53,004 nt of DNA. Source: Brevundimonas sp. UBA5936. GTDB lineage: Bacteria; Pseudomonadota; Alphaproteobacteria; Caulobacterales; Caulobacteraceae. The stretch covers positions 510 to 53,513 of the forward strand of contig DJDA01000020.1 in assembly GCA_002430835.1 (NCBI GenBank), written 5' to 3'. The notes under the pieces were generated by a model that worked only from the letters and a program-made list of their open reading frames with translations, did no database searches and was not told the DNA's origin. Position numbers and translations under genes: made by a program. Shown piece after piece: positions 34,809-43,418 of this stretch. Positions within the stretch are counted from its first letter, which is position 1. The number at the start of each line of letters is the position of its first letter.

Positions 34809-36059
34809 ATGAGCGCGAGCCATATCGACGTCCAGGAAAGCGAACTGAGGCTGTTCCCCGGCCTGGATGAAGAGGTGGCCGACACCTTGCGAGCGATGAA
34901 GGCGGCAGCCGCTGATTCTCGTCCACGCCTGGTCGACACCACCATGCTGTTTGCGCCGCGCTCTGGCGGGGTGAAGCGCTATCTGCTGTCGAAGAAGACC
35001 TGGCTGGAGGCCAATCGGCCGGGGGTGGCGCACAACCTGGTCGTGCCGGGCGCTGGGTATAAGGCGGAGCCGGACGGCGTCGTTCGTCTTCATGCGCCCA
35101 AGCTGCCGTTCGGCGACGGCTATCGCTGGCCCAGTTCCGTGCGCCGCTGGGGCGCCTGGGTGTCGTCGCTCAACCCCACGCTGATCGAGGCGGGCGATCC
35201 CTATACGCCGGGCCAGGGCGCGCTAGAGGCGGGCCAGAGGGTCGGCTGCCCCGTCGTCGGCTTTTGCCACTCGGACCCAGCGGCGCTGGCGGCGCTGCAT
35301 TTCGGCGAATGGGCCAAGAAGCCGGTCGAAAAGCGTTGGGCCAAGCTGTTCTCGCAATTCGACCGGGTAGTCTCGCCCAGCCGATTCATCGCGCAACGCC
35401 TGGAGGAAGCGGGCGTGGGCGGTATTGTGATTCGTCCTCTGGGGGTCGAGGTGGACACCTTCCATCCGGATCGCCGGGATCGCGATTGGCTGTTGAAGAA
35501 GCTGGGTCTGGGCGCCGACGCCCGCCTGCTGTGCTTCGCCGGGCGTCCGGCCAAGGAGAAGAACGTCGGCGTTCTGATCGACGCGGTGCAGCGCCTGGGC
35601 GCGCCCTATCATCTTGTGCTGGTCGGCGCGGGGGCGGGGATGCCGCCCGAGGATCGGGTCATCTCCCTGCCGTATGAGAAGGATCCGCGCGCCGTGGCCC
35701 GCATCATCGCCAGCTGCGACGCCTTCGTGCACGCCAACGACAAGGAGCCGTTCGGCCTGATCGTGCTGGAGGCCATGGCCTGCGGCCGGGCCGTGGTCGG
35801 CGTCAACGCGGGCGGCGTCGCCGAGACGGTCGACGAGAGCGTGGGTCAACTGGCCGCCTCGGCCGATCCGGTCGATTACGCCGAGGCGATCGAGGCCCTG
35901 TTCGCGCGCGACGTGGAGGCTCTGGGTCAGGCGGCGCGGGTCAAGGCGGTCGAGCAGTTCGCCTGGAGCCGCGTGTTCGAGGATCTGACCATGCTCTACG
36001 GCGAACTGACCGGAAAGGCGGAGTTCGTCACGCCGCAAGAGGCGCTGCCGATCAACTAG
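34809..36059 (+). CDS. GT4-family glycosyltransferase
   Basis: The 416-aa GT-B-fold protein starts at ATG 34809 (MSASHIDVQESEL). The N-terminal half has the acceptor domain with FAPRSGGVKRYLLSKK. The C-terminal half has RPLGVEVDTFHPDRRDRDW, FAGRPAKEKNVGVLIDAV, and the EX7E donor motif in DKEPFGLIVLEAMACGRAVVG. This group transfers a nucleotide-sugar residue to a lipid or glycan, often alpha-mannosyl-type. An isolated gene gives no clue to the product. A terminator follows at 36077. Confidence 0.88.
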   Translation: MSASHIDVQESELRLFPGLDEEVADTLRAMKAAAADSRPRLVDTTMLFAPRSGGVKRYLLSKKTWLEANRPGVAHNLVVPGAGYKAEPDGVVRLHAPKLPFGDGYRWPSSVRRWGAWVSSLNPTLIEAGDPYTPGQGALEAGQRVGCPVVGFCHSDPAALAALHFGEWAKKPVEKRWAKLFSQFDRVVSPSRFIAQRLEEAGVGGIVIRPLGVEVDTFHPDRRDRDWLLKKLGLGADARLLCFAGRPAKEKNVGVLIDAVQRLGAPYHLVLVGAGAGMPPEDRVISLPYEKDPRAVARIIASCDAFVHANDKEPFGLIVLEAMACGRAVVGVNAGGVAETVDESVGQLAASADPVDYAEAIEALFARDVEALGQAARVKAVEQFAWSRVFEDLTMLYGELTGKAEFVTPQEALPIN

Positions 36060-36076
36060 GCGTTTGTTCTGTTGCC

Positions 36077-36098
36077 GCCCTCGGGCTTGCCCGAGGGC
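36077..36098 (+). terminator. Terminator hairpin after the glycosyltransferase gene
   Basis: GCCCTCGGGC (36077-36086) pairs with GCCCGAGGGC (36089-36098), followed by TTAAGG. The stem is very stable but the T-run is only two bases. Confidence 0.6.
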
Positions 36099-36184
36099 TT
36101 AAGGCCGGACGCGGCGGAACAGACGCGCGAAAGCTGCGTCTGCGATCAATCTCGATTTTCTGAGAGAGGAGAGGGAAGGGCGGT

Positions 36185-36219
36185 GCGCCACTCCCTCAGA
36201 TCCCTGAGAGGAGTGGCGC
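36185..36219. repeat. Long inverted repeat overlapping the 3' end of tRNA-Asp
   Basis: GCGCCACTCC (36185-36194) and GGAGTGGCGC (36210-36219) are perfect 10-bp arms, with an inner CTCAG/CTGAG pair and one bulged base. The right arm overlaps the tRNA-Asp acceptor end including CCA. In the primary transcript (minus strand) it would fold the tRNA 3' end with its trailer, either as a terminator or a processing signal. Confidence 0.6.
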
Positions 36220-36290
36220 GAGTGACGGGGCTCGAACCCGCGACCTCCGGCGTGACAGGCCGGCACTCTAACCAACTGAGCTACACCCGC
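36214..36290 (-). tRNA. tRNA-Asp(GTC)
   Basis: The 77-nt gene is read leftward. Acceptor GCGGGTG pairs with CACTCGC, the D arm is GCTCAGTTGGTTAGAGT, the anticodon arm is CCGGCCTGTCACGCCGG with anticodon GTC, and the T arm is GCGGGTTCGAGCCCCGT. CCA is encoded (36214-36216). Confidence 0.94.
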
Positions 36291-36384
36291 GTTCCCATCC
36301 GAAGCGACTGTGCGCCCCGGCGAGGGGCGTCGTTTAGGCGGGGTCGCGTCGCACGTCAAGCGACGCGGCTGTGGATAAATCAAA

Positions 36385-38001
36385 TCATCGCGCAGACGGT
36401 GTAGCGGCGGCTTGAGGCGGGGCTGTGGGACCGGCGATTCCGCCGTCCGCAGGCAGTTGCGACGCCGTGGAGGGCGGCGGCGGTTCGTAGTGCACGCCCA
36501 CGCCCGGCCCCAGCGGCAGGTCCAGAGCCACCCAGGTCGCCACCATGATCAGACCGGCGACCAGGAAGGCTCCGGCGTAGGGCAGCATGGTCGCCATCAG
36601 CGAGCCCAAGCCGAACCTGGGATCCCAACGCTGGGCGAAGGTCAGGATCAGCGGGAAGTAGCTCATCAGCGGCGTGGCGATGTTGGTGACGGAATCGCCC
36701 ATGCGATAGGCGGCGGTCGTCATCTCGGGGCTGATGCCCAGCAGCATGAACATGGGCACGACGATGGGCGCCAGGGCCGACCACTTGGCCGAGGCCGAAC
36801 CGATGAACAGGTCGAAGACGCAGGACACCAGCACCACCACGATCAGCAGCAGCGGCGTCGGCAGGGCCAGTTCGCGCAGGGAGGCGGCGGCGTTGACCGC
36901 CAGGATCGGACCCAGACCGGACCAGTTGAACATGGCGACGAAGTGGGCGGCGAAGAAGGCCAGGACGATATAGGGGGCCAGTTGGCTGATCCCCTCGCGC
37001 ATCATGCGGACCAGGTCGTGGTGGGTCTTGATCGAGCCGGAGCCTGCGCCGAAGGCCGCGCCCGCCATGAAGAAGGTCAGGGCGAAGAAGGCGACCAGAG
37101 AGCGATACAGCGGGTTGTAGCGTTGCGCCGGTTCGGCGTCGGCGTCGACGAAGGGCGAGCCGGGCAGGAAGGTCACGATCGCCCAGACGGCGATCATGGC
37201 CAGGATGGTCAGGCCCGCCCAGGCCAGGCCGCGCTTCTCGGCGGCGGTGAGGGGTGTCTTTTCCTCGGCGGCGATCGGGGCGGCGTTGTGCGGGATCCAG
37301 GGGCCCAGGCGCGGCTCGATCACCCGGTCGGTCAGGAACCAGACGATGGGGGTGAAGACGATCACCACTCCGACGATGAAGAACCAGTTGCCCGCGATGC
37401 TGACGGCGTAGGACGGGTCGATCAGGTGGGCGGCGGGCTCGGTGATGCCCAGGATCAGGGCGTCGCTGGCGCCGGGGAACAGATTGCCCGCATAGCCGCC
37501 CGACACGGCGGCGAAGCCGGCGGCCAGGCCGGCCAGGGGGTGTCGGCCCGCAGCGGCGAAGATCACGGCCGCCAGCGGAATCACCACGACATAGGAGGCG
37601 TCCGAGGCGTGGTGGGACACCATGCCCGTCACCACCACGATGGGCGTCAGGATGAAGCGCGGCGCATTCAGCAGGGCGCCGCGGATGGCGGTTGAGAACA
37701 GGCCCGTCCGTTCGGCCACCGAGGCGCCGTAGATGATGGTGATGACGATCCCCAGCGGCGGGAAGTCGGCCAGGGTGCGCGGCATGCCGATGAACAGCCG
37801 TTCGAGGTTGGCGGGGGAAAGAAGGCTCTGCGCCTGCAGCACCTCTCCCGTCACCGGGTTGACCGCCGACCAGCCCAGCCCTGCGCCGACCAGGCTGAGG
37901 GCCACGAGGCCGAGGATCAGCCAAAGGAATAGGAAGACGGGATCTGGCAGCCGATTGCCGATGCGTTCGATGGAGTTCAGCAGGCGGGCGGCCAGGTTCA
38001 T
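36385..38001 (-). CDS. AbgT-family transporter
   Basis: The 538-aa membrane protein starts at ATG 38001 after GAGAGC; a TTG at 38007 is less likely. It begins RIGNRLPDPVFLFLWLILG and has about 12 helices. Motifs include TGMVSHHASDASYVVVIPLAA, SGGYAGNLFPGASDALILGITEPAA and FIGSASAKWSALAPIVVPMFMLLGISPE, diagnostic of AbgT proteins. E. coli AbgT takes up p-aminobenzoyl-glutamate; other members export sulfonamide drugs. Which applies cannot be told. The C-terminal 40 residues are Pro/Ala-rich. Confidence 0.9.
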   Translation of the reverse strand: MNLAARLLNSIERIGNRLPDPVFLFLWLILGLVALSLVGAGLGWSAVNPVTGEVLQAQSLLSPANLERLFIGMPRTLADFPPLGIVITIIYGASVAERTGLFSTAIRGALLNAPRFILTPIVVVTGMVSHHASDASYVVVIPLAAVIFAAAGRHPLAGLAAGFAAVSGGYAGNLFPGASDALILGITEPAAHLIDPSYAVSIAGNWFFIVGVVIVFTPIVWFLTDRVIEPRLGPWIPHNAAPIAAEEKTPLTAAEKRGLAWAGLTILAMIAVWAIVTFLPGSPFVDADAEPAQRYNPLYRSLVAFFALTFFMAGAAFGAGSGSIKTHHDLVRMMREGISQLAPYIVLAFFAAHFVAMFNWSGLGPILAVNAAASLRELALPTPLLLIVVVLVSCVFDLFIGSASAKWSALAPIVVPMFMLLGISPEMTTAAYRMGDSVTNIATPLMSYFPLILTFAQRWDPRFGLGSLMATMLPYAGAFLVAGLIMVATWVALDLPLGPGVGVHYEPPPPSTASQLPADGGIAGPTAPPQAAATPSAR

Positions 38002-38210
38002 ACGCAAGCTCTCGGCTGTGTTGGAGGCGGTGACGCATTTCGCGGATCAACGGCATAAGAGGCAATCGCGCGGCCTGCGGCAAATCGCCCAAAAATCTGC
38101 GAACCATTCGCAACAAAAAACCTTTGCCGACATGGGTTTGAACCCTGGCGAGGTTGGGTCTAAGAAGCCCCGAATCCGCCCCCTACCTCCCGGCGGGCGA
38201 GGCAGCTCGA
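38002..38210. promoter_or_regulatory. Upstream region of the nuo operon
   Basis: This 209-bp divergent gap precedes nuoA. It is less GC-rich near 38080-38130 and contains an A-run (ACAAAAAACC). It should hold the promoters for abgT and the nuo operon, but no convincing pair could be fixed by eye. No gene fits. Confidence 0.4.
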
Positions 38211-38588
38211 ATGAACGAATTTCTTCTAGAATATCTTCCGATCGTCGTTTTCCTGGGCATCGCCATCGTGCTCGGCGTCGGCTTCATGCTGGCGGCCTGG
38301 GTGCTGGCCCCCAAGAACCCCGATACCGAGAAGCTCTCGGCTTATGAGTGCGGCTTCAACGCCTTTGACGACGCGCGCATGAAGTTCGACGTGCGCTTCT
38401 ATCTGGTGTCGATCCTTTTCATCATCTTCGACCTGGAAATCGCCTTCCTGTTCCCGTGGGCGGTGTCGATGTTCGACCTGTCGCACGGCGGCATGGTCTT
38501 CGCCTTCTGGTCGATGATGGTCTTCCTGGGCGTCCTGACGGTCGGCTTCATCTACGAATGGAAGAAGGGAGCCCTGGAATGGCAGTGA
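38211..38588 (+). CDS. nuoA: NADH-quinone oxidoreductase subunit A
   Basis: The 125-aa membrane subunit of complex I starts at ATG 38211 (MNEFLLEYLPIVV). It has three helices, and the signature KLSAYECGFNAFDDARMKFDVRFYLVSILF between helices 1 and 2 includes the conserved Cys of the A/D switch loop that nears the quinone site. It is the first gene of the nuo operon. Its end overlaps nuoB by 10 bp, so translation is coupled. Confidence 0.96.
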   Translation: MNEFLLEYLPIVVFLGIAIVLGVGFMLAAWVLAPKNPDTEKLSAYECGFNAFDDARMKFDVRFYLVSILFIIFDLEIAFLFPWAVSMFDLSHGGMVFAFWSMMVFLGVLTVGFIYEWKKGALEWQ

Positions 38589-39157
38589 TCGCCCCCTCCA
38601 GTCCTCTGGTCCCCGCCGGTTCCGCCGCGCGTTCGACCGTCGAGGGCTATGATCCCAAGATCCACGACAAGTTCTTCGAGTCCGTCAATACGGAGCTGGG
38701 CGAGCGCGGCTTCCTGACGACCTCGCTGGACGACGTCATCACCTGGGCCCGTACGGGTTCGCTGATGTGGATGTCGTTCGGCCTGGCCTGCTGCGCCGTC
38801 GAGATGATTCACCTGTCGATGCCGCGCTTCGATCTGGAGCGTTTCGGCACCGCGCCGCGCGGTTCGCCGCGCCAGTCGGACCTGATGATCGTCGCCGGGA
38901 CGCTGACCAACAAGATGGCTCCGGCTCTGCGCAAGGTCTACGACCAGATGCCGGACCCGCGCTACGTCATCTCGATGGGCAGCTGCGCCAACGGCGGCGG
39001 CTATTACCACTACAGCTACAGCGTCGTGCGCGGCTGCGACCGCGTGGTGCCGGTGGACGTTTACGTTCCGGGCTGCCCGCCGACCGCCGAGGCCCTGCTG
39101 TACGGCATCCTGCAGCTGCAGAAGAAGATCCGCCGTACGGGGACCATCGAACGATGA
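38579..39157 (+). CDS. nuoB: NADH-quinone oxidoreductase subunit B
   Basis: The 192-aa subunit holds iron-sulfur cluster N2, the last electron carrier before quinone. The four ligands are in GLACCAVEM (two adjacent Cys), GSCANGGGYYH and PGCPPTAEALL. The N-terminal 30 residues (APSSPLVPAGSAARSTV) are variable, as usual. ATG 38579 lies within the nuoA end; nuoC starts in the stop overlap ATGA at 39154. Confidence 0.97.
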   Translation: MAVIAPSSPLVPAGSAARSTVEGYDPKIHDKFFESVNTELGERGFLTTSLDDVITWARTGSLMWMSFGLACCAVEMIHLSMPRFDLERFGTAPRGSPRQSDLMIVAGTLTNKMAPALRKVYDQMPDPRYVISMGSCANGGGYYHYSYSVVRGCDRVVPVDVYVPGCPPTAEALLYGILQLQKKIRRTGTIER

Positions 39158-39777
39158 GCGAACTGGTGCGTGTCGCGGAGCGCGAATCCGCCCTTACGCC
39201 TCTGGGCACGGAAATGGTCGCGGCGCTGGGCGTCGAGGCTGTCGTCGCCTATGGCGAACTGACCCTGATCGCTCCGCGCGAGAAGATCGTCGAGATCATG
39301 ACGGCCCTGCGCGATCAGTTCGGTTTCCAGCAGTGCATGGATGTCTGCGGCGCCGACTATCCCGACCGCGCCGAGCGGTTCGAGGTCGTCTATCACCTGC
39401 TGTCGCTGACGCGCGCCGCGCGCGTTCGCGTCAAGGTGTCGACCGATGAGGTCAAGCCGGTCCCCAGCGTGTCGTCGGTCTATCCGTCGGCCGGCTGGTT
39501 CGAGCGTGAAGCCTTCGACATGTACGGCATGATCTTCTCGGATCACCCGGACATGCGCCGCATCTTGACCGACTACGGCTTCCAGGGGCACCCGCTGCGC
39601 AAGGACTTCCCGATGACGGGCTACGTCGAGGTGCGCTACGACGAAGTGCAGAAGCGCGTTGTCTATGAGCCGGTGAAACTGACTCAAGAGTTCCGCAACT
39701 TCGACTTCCTGTCTCCGTGGGAAGGCGCCGATTATCCGACCGTCCTGCCGGGCGATGAAAAGGCGGGAGCGCAGTAA
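39154..39777 (+). CDS. nuoC: NADH-quinone oxidoreductase subunit C
   Basis: The 207-aa peripheral-arm subunit (30-kDa type) is separate, not fused to NuoD as in E. coli. Motifs are SVSSVYPSAGWFEREAFDMYGMIF, HPDMRRILTDYGFQGHPLRKDFPMTGY and the C-terminal FRNFDFLSPWEG. It has no cofactor and supports the quinone site. It overlaps nuoB by 4 bp and nuoD by 1 bp. Confidence 0.97.
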   Translation: MSELVRVAERESALTPLGTEMVAALGVEAVVAYGELTLIAPREKIVEIMTALRDQFGFQQCMDVCGADYPDRAERFEVVYHLLSLTRAARVRVKVSTDEVKPVPSVSSVYPSAGWFEREAFDMYGMIFSDHPDMRRILTDYGFQGHPLRKDFPMTGYVEVRYDEVQKRVVYEPVKLTQEFRNFDFLSPWEGADYPTVLPGDEKAGAQ

Positions 39778-41048
39778 TGGCCGACGTCAAGAACATGCCC
39801 GCGCCGCTCGGCGCCGCCATCGACCCGTTCGAGGACTATGAAGACGGCCTGACCCCGCACGCGCGGGCGATGGACGACCGCAAGTTCACCATCAACTTCG
39901 GCCCGCAGCACCCGGCCGCGCACGGCGTGCTGCGCCTGGTGTTGGAGCTGGACGGCGAACTGGTCACGCGCGTCGATCCGCACATCGGCCTGCTGCACCG
40001 CGGCACCGAGAAGCTGATGGAGGCGCGCACCTACCTCCAGAACATCCCTTACCTGGACCGGCTGGACTACGTCTCGCCGATGAACCAGGAGCACGCGTTC
40101 TGCCTGGCCATCGAACGGTTGCTGGGTCTGGACGTGCCGTATCGCGGCCAGCTGATCCGGGTTCTGTACTCGGAGATGGGCCGCATCCTGAACCACCTTC
40201 TGAACGCGACCATGCAGGCCATGGACGTGGGCGCCCTGACCCCGCCGCTGTGGGGCCACGAAGAGCGCGAGAAGCTGATGGTCTTCTACGAGCGGGCCTG
40301 CGGCGCGCGCCTGCACGCCAACTACTTCCGTCCGGGCGGCGTCCACCAGGATCTGACGCCCGAGCTGATCGACGACATCGGCCGTTGGTGCGCCGAGTTC
40401 CCGGCCAAGCTGGCGGACATCGAAAGCCTGGTCACCGAGAACCGCATCTTCAAGCAGCGGAACGTCGACATCGGCGTGGTGTCCAAGGAAAACGCCATGG
40501 CCTGGGGCTTCTCGGGCGTCATGCTGCGCGGCTCGGACATCGCCTGGGATCTGCGCAAAGCCCAGCCGTACGACTGCTACGCCGACATGGAGTTCGACAT
40601 CGTCGTCGGCAAGAACGGCGACTGCTGGGACCGCTACCTGGTGCGCGTCGAAGAGATGCGTCAGTCGATCCGCATCATGGAGCAGTGCATCCACAAGCTG
40701 CGCAACTGCCCCGGCGAGCCGGTCCTGACCGAGGACCACAAGATCGCTCCGCCGCGTCGCGGTGAGATGAAGCGTTCGATGGAAGCGCTGATCCACCACT
40801 TCAAGCTCTACACCGAAGGCTTCCGCACCCCGGAAGGCGAGGTCTATGCGGCCGTCGAGGCGCCCAAGGGCGAGTTCGGCGTCTATCTGGTGTCGGACGG
40901 CACCAACAAACCCTACCGCGTCAAGCTGTCGGCGCCCGGCTTCCGTCACCTGCAGGCGATGGACTGGATGAACCGCGGCCACATGCTGGCGGATGTGTCC
41001 GCCATCCTCGGCTCGCTCGACATGGTGTTCGGAGAAGTGGACCGATGA
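39777..41048 (+). CDS. nuoD: NADH-quinone oxidoreductase subunit D
   Basis: The 423-aa 49-kDa subunit lines the quinone pocket. Key features are NFGPQHPAAHGVLRLVLELDGE, the HRGTEKLMEARTY motif, and DPHIGLLHRG. The C-terminus ends with DMVFGEVDR. It descends from the large subunit of [NiFe] hydrogenases but has lost the metal-binding Cys. It overlaps nuoE by 4 bp. The N-terminus is about 25 residues longer than in E. coli NuoCD (acidic DPFEDYEDGL). Confidence 0.97.
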   Translation: MADVKNMPAPLGAAIDPFEDYEDGLTPHARAMDDRKFTINFGPQHPAAHGVLRLVLELDGELVTRVDPHIGLLHRGTEKLMEARTYLQNIPYLDRLDYVSPMNQEHAFCLAIERLLGLDVPYRGQLIRVLYSEMGRILNHLLNATMQAMDVGALTPPLWGHEEREKLMVFYERACGARLHANYFRPGGVHQDLTPELIDDIGRWCAEFPAKLADIESLVTENRIFKQRNVDIGVVSKENAMAWGFSGVMLRGSDIAWDLRKAQPYDCYADMEFDIVVGKNGDCWDRYLVRVEEMRQSIRIMEQCIHKLRNCPGEPVLTEDHKIAPPRRGEMKRSMEALIHHFKLYTEGFRTPEGEVYAAVEAPKGEFGVYLVSDGTNKPYRVKLSAPGFRHLQAMDWMNRGHMLADVSAILGSLDMVFGEVDR

Positions 41049-41719
41049 GCGTTCGTCGTCTGGCCAAGGAGCAACCCGTCTCTTTCGAGTTCTCGAAGGA
41101 GACGATGGAAAAGGCTCAGTGGTGGATCAAGAAATACCCGGAATCGCGTCGCCAGTCGGCCGTAATCCCGGTGCTGTGGCTGGTCCAGAAGCAAGAAGGC
41201 TGGGTCTCCGAGCCCTCGCTGCGCGCTGTCGGCGAGCTGTTGGGCATGGCCTATATCCGGGTGCTGGAGGTCGCGACCTTCTACACCATGTTCCAGCTGA
41301 CGCCGGTCGGTACGGCCGCCCTGATCCAGGTGTGCGGCACGACGCAGTGCATGCTGCGCGGCTCCAACGATCTGATGCGCGTCTGTCGCGAGAAGATCGG
41401 CCCCAAGGACGAGCTGTCCGCCGACGGCCGCTTCACCTGGCAGGAGATCGAGTGCATCGGCGCCTGCTCGAATGCGCCGGTGGCCCAGATCAACGACCTC
41501 TATTACGAAGACCTGACGCCCGAGAACATGGCTCAGATCATCGACGACTTCGCCGCCGGCAAGACGCCGAAGGCGGGCAGCTATGTCGGCCGTCACACGT
41601 CGGAGCCTGAAGGCGGCGCGCGGACGCTGACCGATCCGTCGCTGTACGACGGCTCGGCCGCCAAAAAGATTAAGAAGCTGCCGAACTCGGAGCCTGTCGC
41701 TGAAAAGGCTCCGGCCTGA
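41045..41719 (+). CDS. nuoE: NADH-quinone oxidoreductase subunit E
   Basis: The 224-aa 24-kDa subunit carries the 2Fe-2S cluster N1a. The ligands are in VCGTTQCMLRGS and ECIGACSNAPVAQI. The C-terminal 60 residues after the fold (GRHTSEPEGGARTLTDPSLY and a Lys-rich tail) are an extension typical of alphaproteobacterial NuoE. It overlaps nuoD at 41045 and abuts the 89-aa gene at 41719 by one base. Confidence 0.96.
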   Translation: MSVRRLAKEQPVSFEFSKETMEKAQWWIKKYPESRRQSAVIPVLWLVQKQEGWVSEPSLRAVGELLGMAYIRVLEVATFYTMFQLTPVGTAALIQVCGTTQCMLRGSNDLMRVCREKIGPKDELSADGRFTWQEIECIGACSNAPVAQINDLYYEDLTPENMAQIIDDFAAGKTPKAGSYVGRHTSEPEGGARTLTDPSLYDGSAAKKIKKLPNSEPVAEKAPA

Positions 41720-41988
41720 TGGCGCGGCCGGACCTCGAAACAGAAACGGGCAGGGCGGCCTATCGGGCCGAACTGCGTCGCGTCGGCTGGCGTCCGCGCT
41801 GGGCGGGGCTGGCCTGTATCGTAGTCGCGGCCGCTCTGGTGATATTCGCGCGCGAAGGCCGTTTCGGCCTGACTGAAAACGCCGCGGTGGCGGCCTATGG
41901 CCTGTTGGCCGTTGGATGGGTGCTGGTGATCTACGCCGTCTTCCAGCGCACCCGCTACCACAAGCGCCGCATGGCGGAAGGACTTTAA
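41719..41988 (+). CDS. Two-helix membrane protein inside the nuo operon
   Basis: The 89-aa protein lies between nuoE and nuoF. After a charged start (ARPDLETETGRAAYRAELRR) are two membrane helices (GLACIVVAAALVIFA; AYGLLAVGWVLVIYAVF) and a basic end (QRTRYHKRRMAEGL). The start overlaps the nuoE stop (TGATG), so it is translated with complex I, and nuoF follows after 6 bp. It is not a standard Nuo subunit. It may be an accessory or assembly factor. Confidence 0.85.
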   Translation: MARPDLETETGRAAYRAELRRVGWRPRWAGLACIVVAAALVIFAREGRFGLTENAAVAAYGLLAVGWVLVIYAVFQRTRYHKRRMAEGL

Positions 41989-41994
41989 GGGATC

Positions 41995-43308
41995 ATGGTC
42001 GGCATCCTCCAAGACAAGGATCGGATCTTCACCAACCTCTACGGTCTCCAGGACTGGGGCCTTGAGGGGGCGAAGCAGCGCGGCGCGTGGAACGCCACCA
42101 AGGACATGCTGGACCTTGGCCGCGACTGGATCATCACCAACGTCAAGAACTCGGGGCTGCGCGGACGCGGCGGCGCCGGTTTCTCGACCGGCCTGAAGTG
42201 GTCCTTCATGCCCAAGGAAGTGAAGGATCGCCCTCACTACCTGGTCATCAACGCCGACGAGTCCGAGCCCGCGACGTGTAAAGACCGCGAGATCATGCGT
42301 CATGATCCGCAACTGCTGATCGAAGGCGCGATGATCGCCTCCTTCGCGATGCAGGCCCACGCCTGCTACATCTACCTGCGCGGCGAATACATCCTTGAGC
42401 GCGAGCGCATGGAAGCCGCCGTCAAGCAGGCCTATGAGGCCAAGCTGATCGGTAAGAACAACGTCCACGGCTGGGACTTCGACGTCTATATCCACCACGG
42501 CGCCGGCGCCTATATCTGCGGCGAAGAGACGGCCCTGCTGGAAAGCCTGGAAGGCAAGAAGGGCCAGCCGCGTCTGAAGCCGCCGTTCCCTGCGGGCGCC
42601 GGTCTGTACGGCTGCCCGACGACCGTGAACAACGTGGAATCGATCGCCGTGGTCGGCACCATCCTGCGCCGTGGCGCGGACTGGTTCGCCAGCTTCGGTC
42701 GCCCGAACAACACCGGCACCAAGCTGATGTCCCTGTCGGGCCACGTGAACACGCCCTGCGTGGTCGAAGAGGCCATGTCGATCCCGCTGCGCCAATTGAT
42801 CGAGGATCACGGCGGCGGCGTGCGCGGCGGCTGGGGCAATCTGAAGGCCATCATCCCGGGCGGCGCGTCCTGCCCGGTCATCACGCGCGAGCAGGCTGAA
42901 GTCGCGCTGATGGACTTCGACTCCATGCGCGAAATGCGTTCGTCGCTGGGTACGGCCGGCGTGACCGTCATGGACGAGTCCACCGACATCGTTAAGGCGA
43001 TCGCCCGCATCAGCTACTTCTTCAAGCACGAGAGCTGCGGCCAGTGCACGCCGTGCCGTGAAGGCACCGGCTGGATGTGGCGCGTGCTGGAACGCATGGC
43101 CATCGGCGACGCCGACCCGTCCGAGATCGACCTGCTGCTCGACGTGGCCGGTCAGGTCGAAGGCCACACCATCTGCGCCCTCGGCGACGCCGCCGCTTGG
43201 CCCGTTCAGGGCCTGATCCGGCACTTCCGTCACGAGATCGAAGAGCGCATCCACACCTACCGCAGCCGCCGCGCGAACTTCGCCGGCCACGCGATCGCGG
43301 CGGAGTAG
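41995..43308 (+). CDS. nuoF: NADH-quinone oxidoreductase subunit F
   Basis: The 437-aa 51-kDa subunit binds NADH, FMN and cluster N3. The NADH site is SGLRGRGGAGFSTGLKWSFM, the FMN region is VINADESEPATCKDREIMRHDP, and N3 ligands are in ESCGQCTPCREGTGWM and HTICALGDAAAWPVQG. Start ATG 41995 is 6 bp after the 89-aa gene. Electrons from NADH enter complex I here. Confidence 0.97.
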   Translation: MVGILQDKDRIFTNLYGLQDWGLEGAKQRGAWNATKDMLDLGRDWIITNVKNSGLRGRGGAGFSTGLKWSFMPKEVKDRPHYLVINADESEPATCKDREIMRHDPQLLIEGAMIASFAMQAHACYIYLRGEYILERERMEAAVKQAYEAKLIGKNNVHGWDFDVYIHHGAGAYICGEETALLESLEGKKGQPRLKPPFPAGAGLYGCPTTVNNVESIAVVGTILRRGADWFASFGRPNNTGTKLMSLSGHVNTPCVVEEAMSIPLRQLIEDHGGGVRGGWGNLKAIIPGGASCPVITREQAEVALMDFDSMREMRSSLGTAGVTVMDESTDIVKAIARISYFFKHESCGQCTPCREGTGWMWRVLERMAIGDADPSEIDLLLDVAGQVEGHTICALGDAAAWPVQGLIRHFRHEIEERIHTYRSRRANFAGHAIAAE

Positions 43309-43312
43309 GGCT

Positions 43313-43414
43313 ATGCGATCTCCGATGCTTCTGCTGACGACGACGGTGCTGATGGGCCCTTCGGCCTGCACCCAGTCGGGCGCCATTTCCACCATCGAAT
43401 GGGCGCAGGACTGA
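43313..43414 (+). CDS. 33-aa lipoprotein-like peptide between nuoF and the 126-aa lipoprotein
   Basis: This tiny frame from ATG 43313, 4 bp after the nuoF stop, encodes MRSPMLLLTTTVLMGPSACT and then QSGAISTIEWAQD. Length, hydrophobic core and a Cys after Ser-Ala look like a lipoprotein signal, though Pro at -3 is atypical. It ends 4 bp before the next start. It may be a very short lipoprotein, a leader, or a relic. Confidence 0.5.
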   Translation: MRSPMLLLTTTVLMGPSACTQSGAISTIEWAQD

Positions 43415-43418
43415 CCGC

